64,000 nt of DNA from an uncultured Tenacibaculum sp. (GCA_947498055.1 CANMJA010000002.1:62001-126000), one strand, 5' to 3'. Shown: positions 19,740 through 30,317, counted from the first letter of the stretch. The notes: generated by a model from the sequence alone, not told the origin. A program made the numbers and translations.

Positions 19740-20431
19740 TTAAACTATTTTTCGCTCCGGATAATGTTCTTGAAGTAAATTTTCAGCATTTTTTGGTATA
19801 TATTCTAAAGTAATATATGTCATTAAAATTAAGAAGGTGGTTATAATTGATAAACTAGTAATAACACCTGTGCTATGTATTACTTCTTGTAGTACTAGTA
19901 AATTAAAAACATTGCTAAATAAGAAAAAGAAGTTGGAAACAGCTATTTTAAAAATCATTTCCTCTAACAACCAATTTTTGCCCGTTTTTTTAATTCTATT
20001 TTTATATGTATTGTGTAGTTTTCTAACTTTTGTTGAAATAAATAATAATAATATTACTTGAATAGAGTAAAACAAATAGATTCCAACAACTGGAGTTTTA
20101 AATAGATAGTAAAAAAATGAAACTCCAGAAATAAGTAAGAGTATTTTAAGAGATTTAAACCATTCTTTACAGAAGGAGCATAGTATTTTGATATATTTTC
20201 TCTTTACTTGTTTTTGTTTTCCCTCAACTACATCCATAAAGCCAAAGATTCCAAATTTTTTAAAAGTAATATCTCTAGCTTTTTCAAAAGAAAGAGTAGG
20301 GTTTTCTTCCCAAATAATTTCAATATCGTTTGCTAAATGATCTACCAATTCTGTTTGTACATCAAAATGTTTAACAAAATGTTGACGCGTAAAACATATA
20401 AGTCTTTTACGTGATTTTCTGTTAATTTCAT
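19740..20431 (-). pseudogene. HAAS-like membrane protein, frameshifted near its 5' end (or recoded, or sequence error)
   Basis: Track ORF 19740-20348 starts at an internal TTG. In-frame upstream codons give FTRQHFVKHFDVQTELVDHL. ATG at 20431-20429 gives MKLTENHVKDLYV; the two frames join if one base is added to the T run at 20391-20394. Confidence 0.7.
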
Positions 20432-21084
20432 AAAGCTAACTGTTGTTTTATATTTTGTACTATATTAATGGTCTTTTTAAAAATTACATATCCAGAGTAC
20501 ATGCCAATTAAATATATAGGGGTCAGAAATAACCAAATAATTATTTGTGTTTTTTCTGAAAAATAAGACATGAATTGCACGATTATATTCATTGTTAAAA
20601 AGGAAATAGAAAAATAGAAAATGCCATAATTTACGTGAACAGATTTTCCATATTTCTTAACATAAGTCCAAGTTGAAAATCCTAAGAAAATAATAATAGG
20701 AACAATAAAAAGGATAATGTTTATTGTTTTGAATAGTTTAAAAATTACAGTTTGTGAAATGGAATAAAAAAAACAAAAAGAAACTACTAAAAAAATGATT
20801 TTTCGAACAGATTTAAAAAAGTCTAAAAAAATAACACCAAATTCTCTTCGGTATAAATTATTTACTTCTTTCCATCCTTTTTTGTTAATGTTTTGTAGGT
20901 TATTATCCCAACCAATTCGTTTAAGAGATTTTTGAAATTCTACTTGAAAATTGGTACTGGTAGCATTAACTTCAATATCAGATACTATGTGATCGATCAT
21001 TTCAATACGTAAATCCCAATATTGAATTCCTTTTGTTTTTAATAAAATATCAATTTTTTGTATTTGCTCTTCTGTCAGTTTCAT
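20428..21084 (-). CDS. HAAS-like membrane protein, paralogue 2
   Basis: 'MKLTEEQIQKIDILLKTKGIQYWDLRIEMIDHIVSDIE' plus several TM segments. Confidence 0.75.
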   Translation of the reverse strand: MKLTEEQIQKIDILLKTKGIQYWDLRIEMIDHIVSDIEVNATSTNFQVEFQKSLKRIGWDNNLQNINKKGWKEVNNLYRREFGVIFLDFFKSVRKIIFLVVSFCFFYSISQTVIFKLFKTINIILFIVPIIIFLGFSTWTYVKKYGKSVHVNYGIFYFSISFLTMNIIVQFMSYFSEKTQIIIWLFLTPIYLIGMYSGYVIFKKTINIVQNIKQQLAL

Positions 21085-21086
21085 AG

Positions 21087-21752
21087 TTAGTTAAAAATGT
21101 AGTTATACTTATCGTCAATTTTATTTTTATTTTCTTGAAAAACTTTAAATATTAAAAAAGAGATATAAAAGAAAAGGAGGTAGAAGTAAGTTTTAATAGG
21201 TTCGTAGTTTTTAAAAGCAAAAAAAATATTTGTTTCTGGAAATATTATGTAAGCTTGAGAAACAAAAGATAATATAGCGATATAAGTGTGTGTAACTTTT
21301 AACTTGCCATATTTTTTCATCGATTTATTCATTATGTAAGAAACATATAAAGAAAAACTAAAAGCGAATGAAACTAATGCAATGCCTATATATTTATAGT
21401 TCGATAAATTAAAAAAGTAAATAAGAAAAAGAAGAGAGCTAATTAAAAATAAGTTGCTTGGTTTGTAACTTTGTTTAACAGTATTTTTTAAAATGACTTT
21501 AAAATTTGACCAAAACTTAGTTTTTACTTGTGTTTTATATGTTGTTTTTAATTCCTTTCGCTTACTTAACATGTATTTTAAGAAGTGAGTATTTAATCTC
21601 TTTTCTTCAAAAAAAGCATCGATATCCTCTATGTTTTCTTCAATCTCTGAAGCAATATGATCTACCATTTCTAATCGAATATCTATAAATTCAAAATCTA
21701 ATGCTTGCAAAAAATCATCAATTTTCTTTATTTGTTCTTTTGTTAGTTCCAT
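21087..21752 (-). CDS. HAAS-like membrane protein, paralogue 1
   Basis: 'MELTKEQIKKIDDFLQALDFEFIDIRLEMVDHIASEIEE' plus several TM segments. Confidence 0.75.
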   Translation of the reverse strand: MELTKEQIKKIDDFLQALDFEFIDIRLEMVDHIASEIEENIEDIDAFFEEKRLNTHFLKYMLSKRKELKTTYKTQVKTKFWSNFKVILKNTVKQSYKPSNLFLISSLLFLIYFFNLSNYKYIGIALVSFAFSFSLYVSYIMNKSMKKYGKLKVTHTYIAILSFVSQAYIIFPETNIFFAFKNYEPIKTYFYLLFFYISFLIFKVFQENKNKIDDKYNYIFN

Positions 21753-21754
21753 AA

Positions 21755-22093
21755 TTAATCTAAACTCAATTTCGGATTTACTAAATGTTGCATGGTGTTT
21801 AAAAACTCCTGCATTTGTTCCAGTCTATTCACTGTTTCTTTTGTTCCTACTTCTGTTAGTTTGTAATACTTACGCAGTCTATTACCAACTTTAGCAACTT
21901 CAACATCTAACAATCCTTCAGCTTCTAGTTTGTGCAATGCAGGATATAAGGCTCCTTCTGTAATTTGCAATTCTCCCTTTGTTAATTCTTTTACTTTCTG
22001 AGTAATCTCATAACCATACATTTTATCATGTTCTACCAATAGTTTTAAAATGATAGTTTGCAAAGATCCTTTATATAATTTTTGATTTCCCAT
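21755..22093 (-). CDS. PadR family transcriptional regulator
   Basis: 'YKGSLQTIILKLLVEHDKMYGYEITQKVKELTKGELQITEGALYPALHKLEAEGLL'. Confidence 0.95.
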   Translation of the reverse strand: MGNQKLYKGSLQTIILKLLVEHDKMYGYEITQKVKELTKGELQITEGALYPALHKLEAEGLLDVEVAKVGNRLRKYYKLTEVGTKETVNRLEQMQEFLNTMQHLVNPKLSLD

Positions 22094-22097
22094 AGTA

Positions 22098-22140
22098 CAA
22101 ATATATACATAATTTTTATATGCATAAGAAAATTATGTAT
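22098..22140 (-). promoter_or_regulatory. padR promoter with overlapping perfect inverted repeat (candidate PadR operator)
   Basis: Minus-strand TATATTTG at 22105-22098; arms 22105-22116 / 22129-22140 (atacataatttt / aaaattatgtat), 12-nt spacer. Confidence 0.65.
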
Positions 22141-22183
22141 TATTTAATTGTGATGTTAACAGAGCTATCTATAATTAGTTTGC

Positions 22184-22191
22184 TATTTTTG
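22184..22191 (+). promoter_or_regulatory. TAnnTTTG -7 element before the reductase gene
   Basis: TATTTTTG, 17 bp before ATG at 22209; no clear -33 element. Confidence 0.45.
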
Positions 22192-22208
22192 TGCATTAAA
22201 TTACAAGA

Positions 22209-23255
22209 ATGAGTCAATTTCATACACTGAAAATAAAAGAAATCATTAAAGAAACTAAAGATGCTGTTTCTTTGGTGTTCGAAGTTCCTGCTGAATTGCA
22301 AAATGCATTTAATTTTATAGCAGGACAATATATTACGCTTAAAACCAAAATTAACGGAGAAGAAGTTAGAAGAGCTTATTCTTTATGTTCATCTCCTAAA
22401 AGCGGAGTTGTAAAAGTGGCAATTAAAGAAGTTGAGAATGGTGTTTTTTCAACCTATGCTACTCAAAAATTGAAAGCAGGAGATGTATTAGAAGTTTCTA
22501 AACCAGAAGGAAAATTTATACTAAACCCAGAAGCAGATAAAAATTACATTGGTTTTGCTGCAGGTAGTGGAATTACACCAGTATTATCGATGATAAAATC
22601 GGTTTTAGAAAGTAATGTAAATGCTACTTTTACCTTAATTTATGGAAATAAAACGATTGCAGACACTATTTTTTATACGGAATTAAATGAATTAAAAGCT
22701 CAGTATCCAGATTCATTTAACGTGAGTTATGTTTTTAGTAGAGAAAACGTAGAAGGAAATGTATTTGGTAGAATAGATAAAGCACATGTAAATTATTTTA
22801 TTAAAACGATTTATAAAGATATCCGTTTTAACAACGCTTTCTTATGTGGGCCAGAAGAGATGATTGAGATCGCTTCAGCAACACTTTCTGAAAATGATTT
22901 TAATGAATCTATGATTTCTTATGAATTATTTACAGCATCTATAGATGAAGAAGCGGCAAAGGAAGTGAAAGATGGAGAATCTGAAATTACAATACTTCTT
23001 GATGATGAGGAAGTAACATTTACCATGGCACAGAAAGATGATATTTTAGCAGCTAGTTTACGTAATAAAGTAGATGCTCCATATTCTTGTCAGGGTGGAG
23101 TTTGTAGTAGCTGTATTGCCAAAGTAACAGAAGGTAAAGCAGTGATGGTTAAAAATCAATTATTAACAGATGCAGAAATAGAAGAAGGGTTTATACTTAC
23201 TTGTCAGGCGCATCCTACAACAGCAAAAATCAAGATTGATTTTGATGATGTTTAA
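22209..23255 (+). CDS. Ferredoxin--NADP reductase-type oxidoreductase with C-terminal 2Fe-2S domain (PaaK-like)
   Basis: 'RRAYSLCSSPKSG', 'GFAAGSGITPVLSMIKSVLE', 2Fe-2S 'APYSCQGGVCSSCIAKVTEG'. Confidence 0.93.
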   Translation: MSQFHTLKIKEIIKETKDAVSLVFEVPAELQNAFNFIAGQYITLKTKINGEEVRRAYSLCSSPKSGVVKVAIKEVENGVFSTYATQKLKAGDVLEVSKPEGKFILNPEADKNYIGFAAGSGITPVLSMIKSVLESNVNATFTLIYGNKTIADTIFYTELNELKAQYPDSFNVSYVFSRENVEGNVFGRIDKAHVNYFIKTIYKDIRFNNAFLCGPEEMIEIASATLSENDFNESMISYELFTASIDEEAAKEVKDGESEITILLDDEEVTFTMAQKDDILAASLRNKVDAPYSCQGGVCSSCIAKVTEGKAVMVKNQLLTDAEIEEGFILTCQAHPTTAKIKIDFDDV

Positions 23256-23267
23256 ACGTTATTTTTA

Positions 23268-23945
23268 ATGGGTTTTTTAGATTATAAAGATGCTTTCTTT
23301 GTAGGGGTTTTCATGTCTTTCATGATTGGCCCTGTTTTTTTTATGCTTTTAAAAACAAGTATTCTTAAAGGTTTTAGAGCGGCATTGGCTTTTGATATCG
23401 GTGTTATTTTAGGTGATATTACTTTTATTAGTATTGCTTATTTTGGAAGTAAAAGCTTATTAGAAAAAATAAAAGACGATCCGCGCTTATTTTTAATAGG
23501 CGGATTAGTATTAATCGTTTATGGTTTAATTACTTATTTAGACAAAAGTAATAAAAAAGAAGCAGAAGAAACAGATATTACATTGCCTAAGAGCAATAAT
23601 TACTTTAAATTATTTTTAAATGGTTATTTCTTAAATTTCATAAATATTGGTGTTTTAGCAGGTTGGCTTGGAATTATGGTTGTGGTTGGCCCCACACTAA
23701 AAATGAATCCGAATGCCATTTTTTGTTATTTTACAACAGTAATGATCGGATATTTAGTTTCAGATCTTCTTAAGATTACATTAGCAAAACAGTTGAGAAA
23801 TAAACTAACACCATTGGTTATTTATAAAGTAAAAAGAGGAATGGGAGTTTTGTTAATTGTTTTCGGAGCTGTATTAATGCTTAAAGCATTTATACCAAAA
23901 GAAAAGATAGATGAAATTATAAATAAAGTTGAAATAAATAGATAA
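23268..23945 (+). CDS. LysE family translocator
   Basis: 'GVFMSFMIGPVFFMLLKTSILKGFRAALAFDIGVILGDITFI' and repeated TM segments. Confidence 0.88.
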   Translation: MGFLDYKDAFFVGVFMSFMIGPVFFMLLKTSILKGFRAALAFDIGVILGDITFISIAYFGSKSLLEKIKDDPRLFLIGGLVLIVYGLITYLDKSNKKEAEETDITLPKSNNYFKLFLNGYFLNFINIGVLAGWLGIMVVVGPTLKMNPNAIFCYFTTVMIGYLVSDLLKITLAKQLRNKLTPLVIYKVKRGMGVLLIVFGAVLMLKAFIPKEKIDEIINKVEINR

Positions 23946-24156
23946 TAAAATTTATGTTTATCTATAAGTTTCACCAAGATAATTCCATTTTATATAATTT
24001 TTGAAAATTAAAGTACTCAAACAAATACATTTAAAGCCTAAAAAGTTAATTTACGGGAAACCGCAATTTACAATGTGGTTATCCACATGTGGTTGGTTTT
24101 AGATTAAAATAGGAAGATTACTTTATAGTATTTCATTTTAAATAACGAATAAGTTT

Positions 24157-25515
24157 TTAAAAACCAATAATTAGTTTAGCAATCCAGAAGTAAATTAAGA
24201 TTCCAAAAATATCATTACTTGTGGTAATAAAAGGCCCAGTTGCAATAGCAGGGTCGATTCCTCTTTTATCTAAAAATAAAGGAATAAAAGTTCCTATTAA
24301 ACCAGCAACAATAATTACAACAATTAAAGAAACTGAAATAGCAAAAGCTTTTTGAAATTCACCACCATAAACCCAAATAAATCCGAATAAAACAATAGCT
24401 AAAACAAACCCGTTTAATGCAGCAAGTAACATTTCTTTAATCAATCGATTGTTAATGCTTCCTTTTACATCATCATTGGCTAAACCTTGTACTATAATTG
24501 CAGAAGATTGTACTCCAACATTACCAGCCATTGCAGCAATTAAAGGAGTAAAGAAAAATAGAACAGCATTATCGCTAAAGATATTCTGAAAATTCTCCAT
24601 AATTAAAAAAGCTCCAATACCACCAATTAAACCTAAAAATAACCAAGGTAAACGAGCCTTAGTGAGTTCCCAAATAGTGTCATCTGCTTCTACATCTTGA
24701 GTAATACCTGCTGCTAATTGGTAGTCTTTATCTGCCTCCTCTTTAATAACATCTACAATATCATCGATAGTAATTCTACCCACCAAAATACCCAATTCAT
24801 CTACTACAGGAATTGCTTCTAAATCATATTTTCTCATGATAATGGCAACATCTTCCGCAGCATCATTTACAGTAACAGAATCTACCCTTGGTATATATAC
24901 ATCTGCAATTTTAGATCTGGTAGATGCCATTAATAAATCTTTTAAAGAAAGACGACCTTTTAGTTTCCCTCTATCATCTACCACATAAATAGAATGCACG
25001 CGAGTTACTTCTTCTGCCTGTTGTCGCATTTTAGTTACACAACCTAAAACGGACCAGTTTTCGTTTACTTTTACTAATTCTTTTGCCATTAAACCACCCG
25101 CAGAATTTTCATCATATCGTAATAGCTCTACAATTTCTTTAGCATGTTCTTCATCTTCAATCTGCTTCATTACTTCCTGCTTTCTTTCATCAGGAAGTTC
25201 GGCAATTACATCGGCAGCATCATCCGTGTCTAACTCATCTATCTCTTCTGCAATTTCTTTAGCAGAAAGTTGTTCTAATACTTTTTCACGTACATCATCA
25301 TCTACATCCATTAAAACTTCAGCAGTAGTTTCACTATCTAAAAGGCGAATAATATAAACAGCCTCATCAAACGTTAATTCGTCTAATACTTCTGCAATAT
25401 CAGCATGGTGTACATTGGTAAATAAATCAGAAAGAGCTTTACCTTTTTTGTGGGTAATTAACTCAGAAACGTTTTCAAGAAGTGCTTTCGTTATCTCTAT
25501 TGCCATCGTTTGCAA
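24157..25515 (-). CDS. mgtE: Magnesium transporter MgtE
   Basis: MgtE N-domain, CBS pair and '[20 protein letters not shown]', '[36 protein letters not shown]'. Confidence 0.96.
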   Translation of the reverse strand: MQTMAIEITKALLENVSELITHKKGKALSDLFTNVHHADIAEVLDELTFDEAVYIIRLLDSETTAEVLMDVDDDVREKVLEQLSAKEIAEEIDELDTDDAADVIAELPDERKQEVMKQIEDEEHAKEIVELLRYDENSAGGLMAKELVKVNENWSVLGCVTKMRQQAEEVTRVHSIYVVDDRGKLKGRLSLKDLLMASTRSKIADVYIPRVDSVTVNDAAEDVAIIMRKYDLEAIPVVDELGILVGRITIDDIVDVIKEEADKDYQLAAGITQDVEADDTIWELTKARLPWLFLGLIGGIGAFLIMENFQNIFSDNAVLFFFTPLIAAMAGNVGVQSSAIIVQGLANDDVKGSINNRLIKEMLLAALNGFVLAIVLFGFIWVYGGEFQKAFAISVSLIVVIIVAGLIGTFIPLFLDKRGIDPAIATGPFITTSNDIFGILIYFWIAKLIIGF

Positions 25516-26299
25516 TTTTGTCCGTCAATACTATGAATTCTTGCACCGATAATTGTTCGGGACGCTTGGCAAATATAGGGTCTTCTTTTAAAGTAACCGA
25601 AAGATTGAATGATTTTAAACTACTTCTTAGCATTTTTCTTCGTTGGTTAAAAGAAGTTTTAACCACTCTAAAAAACAACTTCTCATTTACAGGTAGTGAA
25701 TAGTCTTGTTTTCTAATTAAACGAATAACCCCAGAATCTACTTTTGGTGGAGGATTAAAGACGCCAGGAGGAACGGTAAAAAGATATTCTACATCGAAAA
25801 AAGCTTGTGTTAACACAGAGATAATTCCATATATTTTGCTTCCTTCTTTTTCTGCAATACGTTTGGCAACTTCTTTTTGAAACATTCCAGAGAATTCTGG
25901 AACTAAATGACGATATTCTATTGCTTTAAAAACAATTTGAGAAGAAATATTATATGGAAAATTACCAATAATAGCAGTTTGATTTCCTTGGAAAAGAGCG
26001 TTTAAATCTTGCTTTAAAAAATCTCCCTCGATAATAGTGAGTTTTTCAGCAGAGGTATCTAGCTTTATATGTTCTACAGGAAAAGTTTCTTTTAAATAAA
26101 CAACAGAATCCCGATCTAATTCCATTACAGTAACTTTTGGCTTTTTTTGAAGTAAGTATTTCGTTAAAACTCCCATTCCAGGACCAATTTCTAATACATG
26201 ATCATAGGTTTCTTCTGTTAATGCATTGGCTATTTTTTCAGCAACATTTTCATCGGTTAAAAAATGTTGTCCTAAATGTTTTTTTGCTCTTACCGTCAT
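25475..26299 (-). CDS. rsmA: 16S rRNA (adenine(1518)-N6/adenine(1519)-N6)-dimethyltransferase
   Basis: '[19 protein letters not shown]', '[16 protein letters not shown]', '[16 protein letters not shown]'. Confidence 0.97.
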   Translation of the reverse strand: MTVRAKKHLGQHFLTDENVAEKIANALTEETYDHVLEIGPGMGVLTKYLLQKKPKVTVMELDRDSVVYLKETFPVEHIKLDTSAEKLTIIEGDFLKQDLNALFQGNQTAIIGNFPYNISSQIVFKAIEYRHLVPEFSGMFQKEVAKRIAEKEGSKIYGIISVLTQAFFDVEYLFTVPPGVFNPPPKVDSGVIRLIRKQDYSLPVNEKLFFRVVKTSFNQRRKMLRSSLKSFNLSVTLKEDPIFAKRPEQLSVQEFIVLTDKIANDGNRDNESTS

Positions 26300-26922
26300 T
26301 TATTTATTTTCCTGTGTTGTTTTATAAATTTAGTAGGATCTACATATCCTTCAGTATTGGTTGCATATCCGCCTCCCAAAGGTAAGCTAATATCTTCTCG
26401 TATTTCTAAATGCAAATGTGCCCAATAAGCACCATTAGCAGTACCAATAGTTCCTATTTTAGTTCCTTTTTTTATCCAAGTATTCGATTTTACTAATATG
26501 GTATCACAATGTGCATATAAAGACTCTACGGTAGTTTTATTTGGTAAAAAATGAAGTACTCGAATTACATTTCCCCAACCACCCTCATAATTTTTAGTTT
26601 CTTTAACATAACCATTAGCAACAACAAATATAGGATCTCCTAAATCTGAATTTCCTCCTTTTACAGAATTCCAATCATCTCCCAAATGGTCGTTTTTTTG
26701 AAACTTTTGAGCGTTGTAATATCCTTTTGCATCTGGTTTTCCTACTGGAAAATCGAAACCGTAAGTAATATACTCTTTTTTAATGGTATCTTTAGGAGTA
26801 ATCTTTGTAATAATAGCTTTTTTTTGAGCAACTATTTGCGGTACTTTTTCCTGTTTCTTTTTACAAGAAGTTATAAAGAGTAGAAGAATAAAAACGGAAA
26901 GTACTTTTTTCATAAGTTGCAC
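26296..26922 (-). CDS. M23 family metallopeptidase (lipoprotein)
   Basis: Lipobox '[10 protein letters not shown]'; 'HLGDDWN...[10 protein letters not shown]'; overlaps rsmA by 4 bp. Confidence 0.88.
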   Translation of the reverse strand: MQLMKKVLSVFILLLFITSCKKKQEKVPQIVAQKKAIITKITPKDTIKKEYITYGFDFPVGKPDAKGYYNAQKFQKNDHLGDDWNSVKGGNSDLGDPIFVVANGYVKETKNYEGGWGNVIRVLHFLPNKTTVESLYAHCDTILVKSNTWIKKGTKIGTIGTANGAYWAHLHLEIREDISLPLGGGYATNTEGYVDPTKFIKQHRKINK

Positions 26923-26999
26923 TATTATTGATAATGACTTTGTATTTAAACTGAATTCATTTCTTTATAACTTTAATGAATAATATTCTTAAAGTTACA

Positions 27000-27377
27000 T
27001 TAATTACTAGAGGTAGTAGGATAAAACTCATTAATTACTTTTAACTCAGTACGAAAAGCAACCATTTTATCTGCAAATTTTTTCATTCCATCAGATCTTA
27101 ATCTCGGGGCATCGTATTTATAATAATTATCTAAATCTTCTCTAGTTTTGGCAGTATATTGTACAGAATATGTAACTCCTCCCATATCTTCTTCCACTAA
27201 AACCTGCGTCATTTTTGCACTTAAAAATCGCCCAGTTTCTAATACTTCAGGAATGTGAGTTTCCATCCAAGTTAACCATTCATCATGAACACTTTCATCT
27301 ATATTTATTGTTACGTTGTATATATACATTTTAATTGAATATGATAATTTGAAATTAAGAATGCAAAGATGGGGCAA
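27000..27377 (-). CDS. DUF4286-like protein (likely start at internal MYIYNVTINIDESV)
   Basis: 'YIYNVTINIDESVHDEWLTWMETHIPEVLETGRFLSAKM'. Confidence 0.85.
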   Translation of the reverse strand: MPHLCILNFKLSYSIKMYIYNVTINIDESVHDEWLTWMETHIPEVLETGRFLSAKMTQVLVEEDMGGVTYSVQYTAKTREDLDNYYKYDAPRLRSDGMKKFADKMVAFRTELKVINEFYPTTSSN

Positions 27378-27442
27378 TAATTTGAATTAAATAAAGAACC
27401 CACTTTCAAATGACTTATAAGTATTGTTGATAAAATAACTTG

Positions 27443-28585
27443 CTATTGTTTAAATCCAAATCCAATACACATAACCGTTTCATTAATATTAACGGGTGGA
27501 GTACCAATTTTGTATAAGATAATACCAGAATTTGGAGCTTTTAATTCGGCAATCGTTTTACCAAAAACATTTTTTATATAACCAACAATTTCATTTTTAG
27601 AAACAATATCTCCTGCTTTATACGTACTCGTAAAAATTCCTTGTTTTTTCGCTTTAAGGTAAGACTGTTTAGGAATGGTTACAAAGTTTGTTGTGGTACT
27701 TGAACTGTTTTTATACATTTTCATTTCAGCAAGCATATTGTATACACCTTTTTTTATCATTTTTACAGGTTGTTTTTGCAATGTGCCTAGTTTGCCACAT
27801 TCAATACTTAATGCTACTTTATCATCTTGAACAGCTTGTTTAAAAGCATATTTAGCAGGAGTACTTTTTTTTAGAGTATATGGATAAGAAACCACATGTT
27901 TAAATCCGCTTATTTCTGCTAATCTCTTTGTTTGTTTCGTTTTTTCTAGATTTTGTTTATTGTTATAATAACAAACAAAAGGGGTTAAGTCTTCATTAGC
28001 ATCACCGCCATGAATATCTAAGAACACATCGCTTTTTGCTATAATTTCAGTGGTTAATAGATGTGCAATTTTTTCGGTAATAGAACCTTTCTTATTTCCA
28101 GGAAATGTTCTATTTAAGTTTATATGATCTTGTGGATTTATAAAAGGAGATCGATTAAAAAAAGAACTAGGATTTGCCATTGGTATTATCAATAAAGTAC
28201 CTGTTACTAGTTCTGGATTAATTTCTTGAATTAATTCTTGAGCAGCTATAATTGGTGGATATTCATAACCGTGAACTCCGGCAATAATTGAAAAAACAGG
28301 TCCTTTTTCTTTTCCTTTTATAACACAGATAGGTATAGAATCAACATTTTTTAAATGGTCATTTACCTTTACATAGAAGTTTTTTTTCTCAGATCTATTT
28401 TCATTAGAAAGAAATGATGAAAAGCTGCTTTGACTATAAATATTGTTGTTTAATGCTAGTATTAAAAGAATGAATGCTTTTTTCATAAGAGAATTTAATT
28501 TTTGAGGAACTATGTATAACTGAAAGTACTTTTTAAAATTATTAAAGAGTATCTCCTCTAAGTTTACGGTATTTTTTACGAGCAT
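27443..28585 (-). CDS. Succinylglutamate desuccinylase/aspartoacylase-like (M14) protein; start probably at internal MKKAFILLILALN
   Basis: 'VFSIIAGVHGYEYPPIIAAQELI', 'PMANPSSFFNRSPFINPQDHINLNRTFPG', 'FLDIHGGDANEDLTPFV'. Confidence 0.87.
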   Translation of the reverse strand: MLVKNTVNLEEILFNNFKKYFQLYIVPQKLNSLMKKAFILLILALNNNIYSQSSFSSFLSNENRSEKKNFYVKVNDHLKNVDSIPICVIKGKEKGPVFSIIAGVHGYEYPPIIAAQELIQEINPELVTGTLLIIPMANPSSFFNRSPFINPQDHINLNRTFPGNKKGSITEKIAHLLTTEIIAKSDVFLDIHGGDANEDLTPFVCYYNNKQNLEKTKQTKRLAEISGFKHVVSYPYTLKKSTPAKYAFKQAVQDDKVALSIECGKLGTLQKQPVKMIKKGVYNMLAEMKMYKNSSSTTTNFVTIPKQSYLKAKKQGIFTSTYKAGDIVSKNEIVGYIKNVFGKTIAELKAPNSGIILYKIGTPPVNINETVMCIGFGFKQ

Positions 28586-30317
28586 CTACTAAATAAATAC
28601 TTGATGGGTAATCAAAAATGATTTTTTGATAATTCTCTTGTGCCTTCAAAGTATCGTTTAATTGATTGGCATATAATTCTGCAATATAATAATAGGCATC
28701 ATCTACTAAAATACCTTTTGCATCTATGGCTATGATCTTATTATAATTAGAAATAGCTTTCTCGTATTTTTTGTTTTTAACAAATAATTCTGCTTGTTTG
28801 TATAAAGCTTCATCTTCAATAGGCTGTCCTTTAAAGCGAGTAATTACATCTGTTAATATAGTAATTGCTTTAGTATCTTTATTTTGATAAGCCAATAACT
28901 CAGCATTTGCATATTCTTTTAATCCAGAAGAAATACTGTCTTTAGGTTCATTGTCAGAAATAGTTAAAAATAAATCTGCTGCATCATTAGCAATTAATTG
29001 AGAAGTAGATCCTTTTAGAACTTTTAATTGCGCTTTTGCCCATTTAAAATCACTTTTAAAAAAAGACGTTTGTGCTACTTTAAACCGCGCTTTTTGTCCT
29101 AATTGATGGTTTTTAAATCGTGTTTGTACCTGAGAAAAGTAAATTAATGCTTTGTTAAATGTATTTTGATATACTAAAACATCTGCTAATTTTAATTTTG
29201 CATGTGCTCTTTGATACCTGTTTTTAGAAAAAGTTAATGCTTTTTCAAGCACTTTTTTTGCTTCTTCTGGGTTGTTCTTGTTAAATGTTAAATAGTCAGA
29301 ATATAAAACCTGAATAGAAAAGGTGTTTTTGTTAATGCCCAATTCATTAAATACCTGTTGAAATTGTTGTTCTATTTCCGGTGCTTTTGTTTCAACAGCT
29401 ATTTGTAAGTTCATTAAAATTGCTTGAGACTTACTTTCAGCATCTTCAGTTTTTTCTAATATAAAATCAAAACATTTTTTTGCAGCGTCAAAATCTTTAT
29501 TTTCAAAAGCAATTTCTCCAAGTTCATGAATTATAAAGATGTTATTATTTCTTTGATACAAAGCTTTCTTTTGAATAAAAGCTTTGCCATAATCTTTTTG
29601 TTTAATAAATAACCAGCTTAATAAATCGTTCCAAACATCTTTTGGATTACTGGCAGATTTTCGTAATAAAGCTTTTTTGAAAAGAATGTTATTTTCATCT
29701 TCATTATCATCGGTAACATATCTAGCAGTATATCTTTTTACTGTATTTAAATAATTATCGTTAGTATCTAAATAGTTAATATAGGCTTCAAACATGGAAG
29801 AAAAATCGCCTTTTTCTCCATATATTTGGGCAATTTGAAAACCAAAATTATTGCTTTTATTAAGCTCAGAAGCCTTCTCGTAAGCTTCAATAGCGAAATC
29901 TAGTTTATTATAATCTTTAAAAAGATTGGCAATAGTACTGCCGTAATTTGATTTTTTATTGATAGAATTAATTGCCTTTTTGTAGTGTTTCTCTGCAAGA
30001 TTTAATTCTTTTTGTCTTTCATAGTTATAACCCAAAATAACATTTAAAAAAACGAGATTTCCTCTTTTTTCTAGCTTTTCAATAAGTAATTTTTCGGCAA
30101 CAATAAATTGGTTTGTTTCTTGGTAACAAGCAACCAATCTTTTTAAATACGTAGTGTTATACGGACTTTTCTGTACTAAACCTTTAAAAAGTTGTGCAGC
30201 TTTTTCATATTCATTATTTCTAAAATAATTTTCTGCTAAGGCATAAGAACTAGATTGAGAAAAAGAAAAAACACTATATATTAGTGTGATAATTAAAAAT
30301 ATACGATTTTTCATCAA
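28542..30317 (-). CDS. Tetratricopeptide repeat protein
   Basis: Signal peptide and many TPR-like repeats over 591 aa. Confidence 0.85.
   Translation of the reverse strand: MMKNRIFLIITLIYSVFSFSQSSSYALAENYFRNNEYEKAAQLFKGLVQKSPYNTTYLKRLVACYQETNQFIVAEKLLIEKLEKRGNLVFLNVILGYNYERQKELNLAEKHYKKAINSINKKSNYGSTIANLFKDYNKLDFAIEAYEKASELNKSNNFGFQIAQIYGEKGDFSSMFEAYINYLDTNDNYLNTVKRYTARYVTDDNEDENNILFKKALLRKSASNPKDVWNDLLSWLFIKQKDYGKAFIQKKALYQRNNNIFIIHELGEIAFENKDFDAAKKCFDFILEKTEDAESKSQAILMNLQIAVETKAPEIEQQFQQVFNELGINKNTFSIQVLYSDYLTFNKNNPEEAKKVLEKALTFSKNRYQRAHAKLKLADVLVYQNTFNKALIYFSQVQTRFKNHQLGQKARFKVAQTSFFKSDFKWAKAQLKVLKGSTSQLIANDAADLFLTISDNEPKDSISSGLKEYANAELLAYQNKDTKAITILTDVITRFKGQPIEDEALYKQAELFVKNKKYEKAISNYNKIIAIDAKGILVDDAYYYIAELYANQLNDTLKAQENYQKIIFDYPSSIYLVDARKKYRKLRGDTL

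Noticed and set aside
25475-25515. rsmA/mgtE overlap of 41 bp as a dual-coding region
   Set aside because: mgtE may start at the internal MAIEITK; ordinary operon overlap, and this gene order is common in Bacteroidota.
28542-28585. Overlap between the TPR gene and the M14-like gene
   Set aside because: Caused by an over-extended start; MKKAFILLILALN signal peptide is the better start.
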